30,381 bases of DNA from Chara braunii (lineage: Eukaryota; Streptophyta; Charophyceae; Charales; Characeae). The translations under genes were made by a program, and so were the position numbers. Location: assembly GCA_003427395.1 (NCBI GenBank), contig BFEA01000547.1, positions 402,982-433,362 of the forward strand. Direction: 5' to 3'. Below, piece after piece: positions 19,342 through 28,368 of the stretch; the first letter of the stretch is position 1, and the number at the start of each line of letters is the position of its first letter. Under the pieces are notes generated by a model. That model was not told the DNA's origin, searched no databases, and saw only the letters and a program-made list of their open reading frames with translations.

Positions 19342-20626
19342 GAGTAGGGTGGAAAGTGCGTGTCGATAATAACAAACCCAGCCTCTACGAACCCTTAACA
19401 ACGGTTTGCCGGAGGGAAGTAGTATCGCCCGCCGATCTGTGCGACAACTTCTCATACGTCCCACTCGCATACACGTGTCCTTTCCTCGTTGTAAGGAAAA
19501 GGCCGTGTTGATGCGGGAGGTACGGGAGGCTGACGCCCGATTGAAGGGTGCTTGTCAGTCCACATGTCAATCAATTGCAAAACCTCCGAGACGTCATCAG
19601 GGAGGAATACTCGCGCAATTTCCAATCAATCCTTTCCGACACGAGGGCAAAGAAGAGAAAGAAAAAAAAGAGAAAAAAACATTCACCAGCTCGATCATGC
19701 ATGTAACTAAGGGACCGAACCGTGACCCAGGTTCCCGTAAACCACCGCGATGTTGATCTTAGACGCCTTATTTTTCGAAGCTTCCCTGCAGATCGGTTGC
19801 AGATAGCGTGCAGCATAAGGCAGATGACATGCGCTGTGTATTCGGGGCTACAGATTTAAACACCCTTGCATTCTCGGACAAAATCCCGACGACAATCGTC
19901 TAATCAACGCAGAAAGACACGTCCCTCCATACATACGTTCACTGTGGAAGGTGCGAAAATGAGGCATGCACAGGGATAAAAGATGGATCGCTGAATAATA
20001 CCCACGCATCCACCGTTCACAAGACACTAAGACGAGACTCTTGCCTAGGGGGACTACCTAGGAAACTAATGGAAGAGTTCCGGAAGACGTTCTTTCTCAC
20101 AGGAATAGCATGCAGACTCATTCCCATTGGAGAGAGAGAAAGAGATCGAGACTCGACATCATTCAAAAATAGAGGAGAGGGAGAGAGAGAGAGAGAGAAG
20201 GGACGAGTGTCGAGATAGAGGAGGACATAATCTTAGAAGAGGAAGTTCGGCGTTGCCGCCGTACACTCACACCGGAGATAAAAAATCCGCAACAACTTGA
20301 ACAAAGGCGCATTCGCCGTGGATTCCAATATGGCCCCAGGCCCATCACTCACTCGACTCCAATCATCGATCCTCATACCCGCACCGACGATCCCGTCCGT
20401 CGCGTGCTAACTCCCACCACTGCGATCGTCACCCCACTGACATAAACTCGGCGCGGTTCGCCCACACCCCACAGTCCGTCGTGGCGATCAAGCGCTCAAC
20501 CAGCCAGCCTATCGTCAGCCCAACAGGACTTTTCGACTCGCACAAAATACTCTGCCTAACCACTGCTTCCCTGGAGCTGGCTTGAGAGTCGAGAACGTAA
20601 GAGAGATTTGCGGGCGCGCTTGCGGA

Positions 20627-20820
20627 CTTTATAGCAGCGAGGAGGGAGCCAAGGGAGGGAAAATGCAGGGTGAAAGTCGAGGTTTAAGAGGGGAAGCAGG
20701 AGGAGAAGACATTGAGAGGAGCGCTTCGGGGAAGCCATGTTGATGCTTCGAAACTCCAGATTAACCAATCAGACTCGTCGCGCGATAGGCAGATCCTACC
20801 GTACCCCGCGTCTGATTGGT
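20627..20820 (-). promoter_or_regulatory. Candidate U3 promoter of Element 2
   Basis: Minus-strand TATAAAG (20627-20633) lies about 130-190 bases downstream of a pair of inverted CCAAT boxes: ACCAATCAGA at 20764-20773 and its exact inverse complement at 20811-20820. Spacing and orientation suit a promoter firing leftward into R-U5. No experimental support. Confidence 0.35.
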
Positions 20821-21577
20821 GGGCAAGAGTAATCGAAGGATCGACCGAACTTCACGAGCTTTGCTTGGAGAGAAGAAAAGGCGCGAGAAGTAGCGCAAGA
20901 CGGGTCCAAGATTCAGACCATCAAGAAAGGGGAAATGGGCGCGCAACGAACTGAGCAGGAGAGAGAAAGGGAGGGAGAAAAACAGTTACGAGGAAAGAGG
21001 AGGACAAGGGGGGAGGGAAGGAAAAAGGAGCGCGGGAGAGGGCGATGCGGGGGACTGAGAGGAGAAAGCTTCTGCATGGGTGGCGCCGTCAACAAAAACA
21101 AAAGAAAAAGGCACCGAAACAGGTACAGCTCGCCTACGTCCTAAACCAATTCAAAATTGAAATCACCATATCCGCGCGCAAAAGAGCGACGCGGGAAAAG
21201 AAAATCCTACGCCTATTTGTATCCTCACAAAATTCCGAGAGTTTTCCCCAACGTGACCGAGAACCTTCACACACAAAATGGACACGTCGAAGTTCCGCCT
21301 ATCCCGGAATTCCCAACTGTCAGGCCCAATTCCCAATGCACTCGCTAAGGCGCGTGTGATTTCCCATGCCTTTCCCGACGTGCAAAAAGAAAAGAAAGCA
21401 AAACGAAAGAATCACAAAATTTTTTCGGAAGATGGGGGCCAAAAACGCGGCACCCGAAATCAAAAAACGAAACGGGGTTTTTAGGGGGGGGGGGGGTTTG
21501 GTATGATACAAGCAAAAGAAAAGGGTACGAAAGANAGCACGGGTTCGGGAAGTAGTTCGTCACATATGTGACGCGCA

Positions 21578-21948
21578 GGGGGTTCCAAAATTATGCGATC
21601 TCCTAATTGCATGTTATGGCAGAGAAGGAGAGAGGGAGAGAGAGAATAAAATGATGTATGAGGAACTGAGTGTCTCATCAGACGATCCAGCCAGAGCCCA
21701 TGTTGACGCCATCTTCAATTGTTATTATGCGGCTAGAATCATCAATGGTCGTCCAGGTGACGCCATCGTCGTCCGTGGGCCCTCCGTGTGCTCTGCACCG
21801 CAGTTTATCGCTGCCCGTCGAATCAGAGCGTAGGTTGACGTCATCGTCGGTGGCGTGATCTTCGCGAAGCTTATTGATTCATGTCGCTTTCCGCTGCTGA
21901 TTGGATGAAGTGGTGGTGGGGGGGGGGGAATAGTGATGCGATTGGGAT
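21578..21948 (-). other. Non-coding stretch between the post-integrase ORFs and the LTR
   Basis: No gene is recognised. A GGGGGGGGGGGG run at about 21918-21929 and an AGAGAAGGAGAGAGGG-type run near 21620-21645 are purine-rich on the plus strand, the wrong strand for the polypurine tract of a minus-strand element. No clear tract was found. Confidence 0.3.
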
Positions 21949-22578
21949 CTACCTCCTAATTGGAATGGGCCAATAGAGGCGGTACATGGACGGGATCTCT
22001 CGGGGACGACGGGGAGGAAGAGGGGGTAGGTAACGATTCATCCCTTCTACCGTCACCGGAAGCTCCTCATATCGGATGATCCGGTGGAAGTGAGGGAAGT
22101 GATCGCCGCTGCGAGGGAGGGAAGCGAGGTAATCGCGATAGAAGGATGAGAGGGTGCGGAGAAGCGCTGCTCGGAAGAACTCGTAGTGGCGGCAGACGGG
22201 GATTGTCCCCGTGGCTACGCAGTAGACTTCTACCACGTTGCATCGTTCCCATGCAGTGCTGAACAGCAGGATATGCCAGCAAAACGTGGGAGCAGCGGGC
22301 TGAAGGGATGCGTGGGGGTGGACGGTAGCGAGTAGGTGGGTAGAGTAGAAGTCGCGGAAGAGATGGGGGAGGAAGGGATGGAGGGGGAAGGTGACAGAGG
22401 TGCGGATTTGTTCGAGGGTGAGAAAATCAAGGGGTCGGCGGGATAGCGCCCGAGGACGAAGGCCTATCGCCCGCATTGGTACGTGGGCGAACTGGGGGAC
22501 GGGTGGGGTTGGAGGAGGAGGGGGATCGGCTCCGTCTCCGTCACGCGGTGCTTGAGGTGGCGGCTGCAGGGTCGCCAT
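21949..22578 (-). CDS. Unknown protein encoded after integrase (ORF3c)
   Basis: A 209-residue frame from the Met at 22578; the frame is open further back to 22758. It starts with a proline-rich segment (PPPPPTPPVPQF) and continues with a longer part containing LDFLTLEQIRTSV, FPHLF-like and FCWHILLFSTAWERC stretches, then YRDYLASLPRSGD and RYEELPVTVEGMNR. No family is recognised, and no clear signal peptide or membrane helix is seen. It is the last coding unit before the LTR, where some gypsy elements carry an env-like or accessory gene. That role is only positional. It could also be captured host sequence. Confidence 0.4.
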   Translation of the reverse strand: MATLQPPPQAPRDGDGADPPPPPTPPVPQFAHVPMRAIGLRPRALSRRPLDFLTLEQIRTSVTFPLHPFLPHLFRDFYSTHLLATVHPHASLQPAAPTFCWHILLFSTAWERCNVVEVYCVATGTIPVCRHYEFFRAALLRTLSSFYRDYLASLPRSGDHFPHFHRIIRYEELPVTVEGMNRYLPPLPPRRPREIPSMYRLYWPIPIRR

Positions 22579-23086
22579 CTTCGGTCGGATCGTTACCGAT
22601 GCGCAGGCTGGCTCCACTGGCGAACTCCAGTTGGCGTTTCCTGGTGACAATTTCTTCGCGCTTTCGTGTTGCTTTCGGATCTTCCGCCTCCGTTCCCGTA
22701 TGCGCCGCTTCCTCTGGCAAAGCTTCCCACTCAGACTCGGTCCCTTCTTCTCCTTCACTCAGCTCGCCCTCGCTATACTCGCTATAGCTTCCCTCCTCCG
22801 ACGTTTCCTCGTCGTCGTCTTCTTCGTCGTCATCGTCTACCACCACTTCCTCCGCCTTCGGATAGAAGACGTGAGGGATGATGATTTATGACTTCAGATA
22901 CTCCTGCCGGGATGGTAGAGTATCTTCGTCCCTGGGCTCCTCTAAGCACGCAGTCCACTGAAGGTACGGATCCAATGATCGCTCAAGAATGTACGGAGCA
23001 GGGCTGTCGCCGCTTTGCGAATAGATGTCGGGCGAAAGGTCGTCCGCCAACTGCACGATTGGCGCGATGATCTCCTGCGCAATCAA
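22541..23086 (-). pseudogene. Acidic post-integrase ORF (ORF3b), interrupted
   Basis: One frame from 23086 to 22541 with a TGA at 22886-22888. The first part includes QEIIAPIVQLADDLSPDIYS. The second part is extremely acidic (VVDDDDEEDDDEETSEEGSY, then many E/S residues) and is followed by a basic patch (RKREEIVTRKRQ). Acidic plus basic composition suggests nucleic-acid or histone contact, but this is inference. It overlaps the upstream end of ORF3c in another frame, so the two may once have been one protein. Confidence 0.4.
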
Positions 23087-23420
23087 CTGGCGGCGGCCCG
23101 ACTATACCGATCCAAAAAGAAAGCCGAGAAGATCGCCTTCGACGTTAGTCCTCCAAGCTTGGATGATCAGCAGCTCCGGATTTTCGATCCACGCAGGATG
23201 CTCGCTGGTCTGCGTCCACGTCACCTGTACTTTGGCCAAGCAGAAAGACAGCTCGTCAAAAGTTTTGCGCCACAGCCGCCAATGCCCAGGATTGATAAGA
23301 GGGACGGAAAGAGGCTCGAACGAGAAGGAAAGAGAAGGATGAAGATCGGATTGCCAGAAGGTGGGGAAAAGAGAGGGGAGACCGAAGATAGAGAGAAAAG
23401 AGCGTGAGGATCGGCGTGGT

Positions 23421-23933
23421 TCATTGGGAACGTGGAAAGGGGACGAGGGTGGGGATCGCAACTGGCCGCTCGAGTGGAGAACGGCGGATGTCGCGAAGAT
23501 CCGGTGCAAAGATCGGGATGAGGTTGTATCCAGGTCGGGCGAAGACGTGCTGCCACACGTTGGACACCTGCTCTGTCCACTCGCGCAGCGAGGTCAAGAT
23601 CGTGGTATGCCACTGCGGATTAACCGAGCTGATGTCGCCGCTGAACGCTGCAACCGTGGTGACGTGGCTCGTTCTGGGAGCCGCGCGCCGATGAACTGCG
23701 ATTACCTCCGCAAATACTACTGCGTGAGGACTCCCTTTGATTCGAAACGCGGCGGCGGCACACACACCCACGTCGCAGAAAAATTGCGCTAAACGCCGAA
23801 GATCCGTATTGAGCCGCGGGTGACAAACTTGCCGAATCTCTGAGATGTGGCCACGTGGCTGCAACAGTTGTTCGTCAAGAGCCCGCTCCGTGATGAAACT
23901 CATGGCGAGGTCGGAGAGGAGGACGAAGGACAT
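23421..23933 (-). CDS. Unknown ORF overlapping the end of integrase (ORF3a)
   Basis: A 170-residue frame starting at Met 23933 and overlapping the final 34 bases of the integrase frame (ends 23900) in another frame. It includes ERALDEQLLQPRGHISEIRQ and QWHTTILTSLREWTEQVSNV. Family-free sequence continues in a different frame at about 23320-23102 (HWRLWRKTFDELSFCLAKV), so a shift has probably split one longer protein. It may be the start of an accessory/third ORF. No function is assigned. Confidence 0.4.
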   Translation of the reverse strand: MSFVLLSDLAMSFITERALDEQLLQPRGHISEIRQVCHPRLNTDLRRLAQFFCDVGVCAAAAFRIKGSPHAVVFAEVIAVHRRAAPRTSHVTTVAAFSGDISSVNPQWHTTILTSLREWTEQVSNVWQHVFARPGYNLIPIFAPDLRDIRRSPLERPVAIPTLVPFPRSQ

Positions 23934-25255
23934 GAGGGAGAGAGAGTTAGATCGTCGTGGTTCTCCTCGCTTTCCGAGGAAGAAGAGGGAGGAAGATCAG
24001 AAGGAGGAAGAAGACGGAGGTAGGAGGTATGTCGGACGATGGGGACAGAGCTATGGCTGGCACTAGCCTCAGGCGCGATGCACACCGTGTTGGCATCGTT
24101 AGGACTGAGCTCGACAACGCGAAAGCAGCCAGAGAACTTGGGAGCGAGTTTGCGGTCGCGTGCACATTTACGTACCTGCACTAGGTCCCCTAATTTATAT
24201 TGATGCTGGGGCGCAACATTTTCGTTTCGAGCCTCGTAGCTACGGACCTGCCTACCGTGGGCCAGATCTGTCATCCTTTATCTTTTTCGGGCTAGCTTCG
24301 GAACAGCCCACTCCATTAATTCGTTGTACCTTTTGGCCTTGGCCTTGAGAGCTGTACGCGTGTCTCTACCCCCTGGTTCGGCCATTTCCGAGTTACTCCG
24401 GTGGTCGACACAGGGGAGGCTATTAGTACGAAGCTGAAAAGGGGTGAACCCCGTGGACTCGTGAGGGGTGGCCCGGTGGATCCCGACGATCTGATACACG
24501 ATCTTGGGCCACGAACGCGGGTCGTGTGCCGCTAAATTCCTACGAAGGGCGGTTTTAATCATACGGTTGGCGTTCTCAGCCAACCCGTTCGACTTAGACA
24601 CGTGGGGTGCCGTATGTCGGAGCGTGACGCCCCTTCGTGCGAGCAGTTCCTCTACTTCTCCCTTGAATTTGGACCCATTGTCGGTTAGAATTTCTTCCGT
24701 ATCTAGATGGGTATAGAGGAACCGATCGATGTACGTGGCTATTTCTGCGGCTTTGCGGGTCTTGCAGGGGTAAACTTCGATGTATTTGGAAAAATGGTCA
24801 ATTAATACTAAAAGGATAGAATATTCAAAGCGGCTTGGGCCAGGTGGCACATCGATATCTGTTGTGTCCATACCGACTCGCTGGAAAGGACGCTCTACTT
24901 TCGTTGGTACTATCGTGTTTGGTCCTCGAATTGGGGCGTGATCAGCGGCACAGACGAGACAGTTGGCGACAATGTATTTGACATCATCTCGTATGTTGGA
25001 CCAGAACCATCGGTTCTGGTCTACAGTTGCCTCCGTGACACGTATCGCGAAATGAGCGGCCTGTTCTTCGTGAGCAGATCGGATCCAATCATATCTCTGG
25101 AATGGATGGGGAACCGTCAACCACGAGCCCGATCCGTCAGTTTTACGCTCTTCCAAATGACCGTTGATCCATCGATAGTCCCGAGATCTCTCGGTCGCCC
25201 TACGTCTGTCGTGTTTGGGGAGGTGACCCAATGATAATCCCGCTAATTTCGTCAA
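23900..25255 (-). pseudogene. Element 2 integrase
   Basis: Inserts element DNA. In the 25255-24278 frame the zinc site is H62, H68, C99, C102. The catalytic triad is D130 in GMDTTDID, D192 in TDNGSKF and E228 in GLAENAN, with 35 residues between the last two (D,D35E intact). TAA at 24278-24280 interrupts the frame. The same frame continues (24274-23900) with YKLGDLVQVRK and LAPKFSGCFRVVEL, a GPY/F-like C-terminal module in which GPY reads GCF, then a Ser/Glu-rich tail. No chromodomain is seen. The frame is continuous upstream with the PHD-type finger. One nonsense codon disables this domain, and others lie upstream. Confidence 0.88.
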
Positions 25256-25363
25256 TAAAATTTTATCCGTCCAAACCTCTGGTCGTTGGTATTTTTCGTC
25301 GTATTCAAGGCCGTCCGTACGGGCGGCCTCGAATCAAACCTCCGTGGGGAGTTTGTTCGTTCT

Positions 25364-25525
25364 ACACAGGGGGCACCTCCATTCCTTGTTACTTGTCCGA
25401 TATCGAACGCAGGCCCCGTGCGCACCATTGACACATGTGGCACATTTTACCCAGTCGACAAACCCGGTTTCGAAAGGATGACAGTCGACCCCTTAAACCC
25501 GTGCAATGCACGTGCAAAAATAACA
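25364..25525 (-). pseudogene. PHD-type zinc finger between RNase H and integrase
   Basis: In the integrase frame the minus strand gives CYFC, ~23 residues, then CATC-VNGA-H-GA-C, 11 residues including EWR, then CPLC. This is C-x2-C, C-x2-C-x4-H-x2-C, C-x2-C with a Trp two residues before the last pair, the C4HC3 pattern of PHD fingers. Such fingers usually bind histone H3 tails. A TAA at 25493-25495 falls between the first and second Cys pairs, and a TGA lies shortly after the last pair. A Ser/Thr/Pro-rich stretch (about 25560-25690, another frame) links it to RNase H. Typical Ty3/gypsy Pol has no such finger here. A RING-like or IN-specific finger is the alternative. Confidence 0.6.
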
Positions 25526-25691
25526 GAATTTATCGGGGAGGGTGGCAAGAGAGCTGAGGACGTGAGAGGGGCAGAATTAGTAGGAGATGAAGGGGTTGCA
25601 GAGGCAGGTGGGGTAGTCATGTTGGCAGAGGAGGAAGGGATGAAACTGTATTGCAGAGAGGGTGGAAGAGACAAATTAGTCCTCGTGTCGC

Positions 25692-26144
25692 TTACTGCTT
25701 TGATAAGATCTCCACTTGGCCGTACCGAGGTCCGATCTCCTGTTTGGGTTCATTCCACGGAATCACCTCCTCATTCTTCGGAACTTTCTCAGGCCGGTGC
25801 AGTCGTGTCAGTCCATCCGCATTCCCGTGTCTCTCGTGCTTCCGATGACGAATGTCAAAATCCACGCTCTGCAGCACCGTTGCCCATCGCCCGATCATGC
25901 CCGAGTAATCCTTCGATTTCTTCAGAGCCAACAGGGGCTCATGATCAGTTACCAGGGTGAACTTTCGCCCGTACAGGTAAGCGCGAAAGTGACGGATTCC
26001 CCAGAGAGCCGCGTAGCATTCTCCCGTTGGAGCGGCGTAATTGCGCTTGCAGGCGGGCACCGATTTGGACGCATACTCCACCACACTCTCGAGTCCGCTT
26101 GGTCCCACCTGGGCAAGGATTGCCGAAATTGCCTCTGGCTGTCA
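25692..26144 (-). pseudogene. Element 2 RNase H domain
   Basis: Same frame as the RT, separated from it by TGA at 26142-26144, exactly where the family has Trp after the first catalytic Asp (LITD-W). Following are EYASKSVPACKRNYAAPTGE with the catalytic Glu, then FTLVTDHEPLLAL with the third Asp, and the IRHRKHERHGNADGLTR end motif. The frame stops at 25692. A change of frame and the Ser/Pro-rich linker then lead to the zinc finger. Confidence 0.87.
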
Positions 26145-27635
26145 GTCAGTGATGAGAACAAAAGGCTTTTCGGGGTCCGGTCTTATAAGCACCGGAGCCG
26201 AAATGAGAGCGGCCTTGAGTTTGGAAAACGCTTGATCGCACTCCGGCGTCCAGATGAACGGCTGATCTTTGCGCAGCAGATTTGTGAGGGGTCCCGCAAT
26301 CGCCGCGAAGCCCTTAATAAATCTTCTGTAGTACGAGGCCAGGCCCAGAAAGGCACGAACTTGTGTGATAGTCGTAGGCACCGGCGCATCCCTGACAGCT
26401 GCCACCTTCTGTGGCTCCGGTTGGAGTCCCTTGTTTGTCACCACGTGTCCCAAGAAGGAAATGGTGGCAAGAAAAAACTGACACTTCTCAAGCGCCACTT
26501 TGAAACCTGCATCTCGTAACGCGTGCAGTGCCGATTCGATGTGTTGCACGTGTCCCTCGTAGGAACTCGAGCACACCAAGATATCATCCATGTACACAAT
26601 CACGCAATAGTTGATGATGCTCTGCGCCAAACGAGTCTTCCGCACGAAATTATGAAAAGCCATGTTCATGGCTCGCTGAAAGGTCGCGGGGGCGTTGCAG
26701 ATACCCATCGGACATCGAATCCACTGCCACGTATCCTCGAAAAGCACAAATGTCGTTTTGGGACGATCTTCTTCTCGAACAAGAAGATGATGGAATCCAT
26801 GACGAACATCAAAGTTGCTGAAAAATCGAGCACTCCCAATCGCATCCAACAACTCATCAATCCGGGGGAGGGGGTACACATCTTTGATCGTGATATCATT
26901 CAACTTTCGATAATCAATGCAAATGCGGATCCCTCCGGCCTTTTTAGGCACGATCACTACGGGAAAAGATCAAGGACCTATTGCGGGTTCGATCCATCCA
27001 TTAGCTTCGAATTCTTTAATCCGTTGAAAAGCGGCCGCTCGTTGAGCTGGAGAGTATCGGTAGGGAGCGTAGCTAATGGGTGGATAGTCTCCCGTAAGAA
27101 TGGCATGCTTGATCACATTAGTTAAGCCGATGTCATTATCGTGTATGCTCAATACTTCTGCGTAACCATTTAACACACAAATTAATGATTTCTGAAGTTC
27201 CACGGGGACGTGACCCGGTAGGATGATTGTTGATTCCCCGAAAATCTTAAGGGGCATATCAACCCAATCAACCGGCCGTTCCCGCCGAGCATGGACACTA
27301 GAGAAGACGGAACTACTGGTGCGAACAGAGAAGACGGTTGCTATCATCTGGAACTCAGCGGGGCTAATCATCTCCGTTTCTTTAGTTTCAGCATCGGTCT
27401 CTGAACCAACCGAGGTCGGTTCCACAGTTAGCCCCGTTAGATCCGTCATTTCTTGCATCAGATCAGGTACATCACTTACTGGTGCTTCCGCCTCCTGTTT
27501 AATCAAGGCGATGGTGGCTCCTGTCGTTAGTAACGATCTGAGCGGAAAAAGAGAAACATCCAAATACTGTTCCGTTTGCTGATAACGCGTTCGTAAGGAG
27601 AGAGCTCCTTCGTACAAGGTGCGAGGGGGTTCCAA
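26142..27635 (-). pseudogene. Element 2 reverse transcriptase
   Basis: Two pieces of one frame, separated by TGA at 26970-26972 where Trp is usual (IGP-W-SFPVVIVPKK). Piece one (27635-26970) holds a linker and the RT entry YSPAQRAAAFQRIKEFEANG. Piece two (26957-26142) holds RICIDYRKLND, NFDVRHGFHH with the first catalytic Asp (D50), CNAPATFQRAMN, YMDD (residues 122-125), and FLGLASYYRRFIKGFA. The catalytic Asp residues are present. The family norm LDLxSGYHQ is changed to FDVRHGFHH. Confidence 0.9.
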
Positions 27636-27648
27636 ATTATCGGCCAGG

Positions 27649-28368
27649 TCATATGGGTTCCCCGAGTAGGACTAAAGGACTAGCGTGGGTTATCGGAGGC
27701 GCAAGCACGCTGTCTCCTAAATCCACGTGGAAGCTTCGGGCAGTGTCGGGCCACACTTGAAATTCTTTGGGAATTTCGTGTTCGAAAAGTTCGACTAGGT
27801 GCTTCCATTCATGTTCTCTAGGCAACTCTTCTTCATATTCATGTTCCCCGATTCCACTATCGATGTCCGAGGAAGAACACTCCTCGGGATTAATGTATCG
27901 AATCATCCCTATTTGGGCCGAGTCAGGGGTTCGTTTTATCGTTCGGGTGAAAATTCGCAAGGGAATAGTTTGAGGCTTTCCCCCAGTTTAAGTGAGCACC
28001 AGTTGTTTCGAATCGAAATGCAGTCGTGCGCCCACCGCCATCGCCCAAGGTAGTCCCAACAACACGGAATAGGAACGCACATCTATCACGAGCGCGTTGA
28101 CGAGGACGTGCACTCGTCCAACCTTTACAACCACATTCTCAATAATGCCTACAATGTTCATTGCTTCCTCGTCGGCTGAGACATAATTGTCCTTGCCAGT
28201 TTGAGGAAGAATGAATCCAAGTCGTCCCGTCTTTCTGACAGTGTCTAATGATACGGCTACTGCAGAAGACCTTGTGTCGATAAGGGCGTTAAATGGTTTG
28301 CCCCAAACTTCACAATCACATTCCGCGCTCTTCCACAGTAATGGCCGAGCTTGTACGAAGTGATATTT
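27649..28368 (-). pseudogene. Element 2 protease region
   Basis: Same frame as the second gag piece, after TAA at 28369-28371. Near 28250-28300 it reads FNALIDTRSSAVAVS, where retropepsins have the active-site triplet D-T-G. Here Gly is Arg (a GGG-to-AGG-type change), which would abolish activity. Family-like NVVVKVGRVHVLVNALVIDV and LLGLPWAMAVGA follow. A further TAA near 27987 splits the frame before an acidic linker (EECSSSDIDSGIGEHEYEEE) leading to the RT. Confidence 0.75.

Larger units (their letters stand above)
18820..21564 (-). repeat. Element 2 3' LTR (edges uncertain, contains gap)
   Basis: 18820-18996 matches 30155-30330 almost base for base (AACCTCACGCCCTGTGCTGTC through TTTCGCGCGTCGTG), so both are the same LTR end. 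After a 345-base N gap (18997-19341) the window has no other copy to compare, so the inner edge is inferred. A TGTGACG-type start on the minus strand at about 21564 is the best candidate. The minus-strand CCAAT and TATA signals near 20627-20820 fit a U3 promoter inside this span. Small open frames here look random. Confidence 0.45.

Noticed and set aside
18979-19347. Long open frames made largely of X
   Set aside because: They span the N gap and carry no sequence information.
22476-22891. Plus-strand hydrophobic frame (about 86 residues) with membrane-like stretches
   Set aside because: It is the complement of the acidic minus-strand ORF; the hydrophobicity follows from GAG/GAC codons read in reverse.
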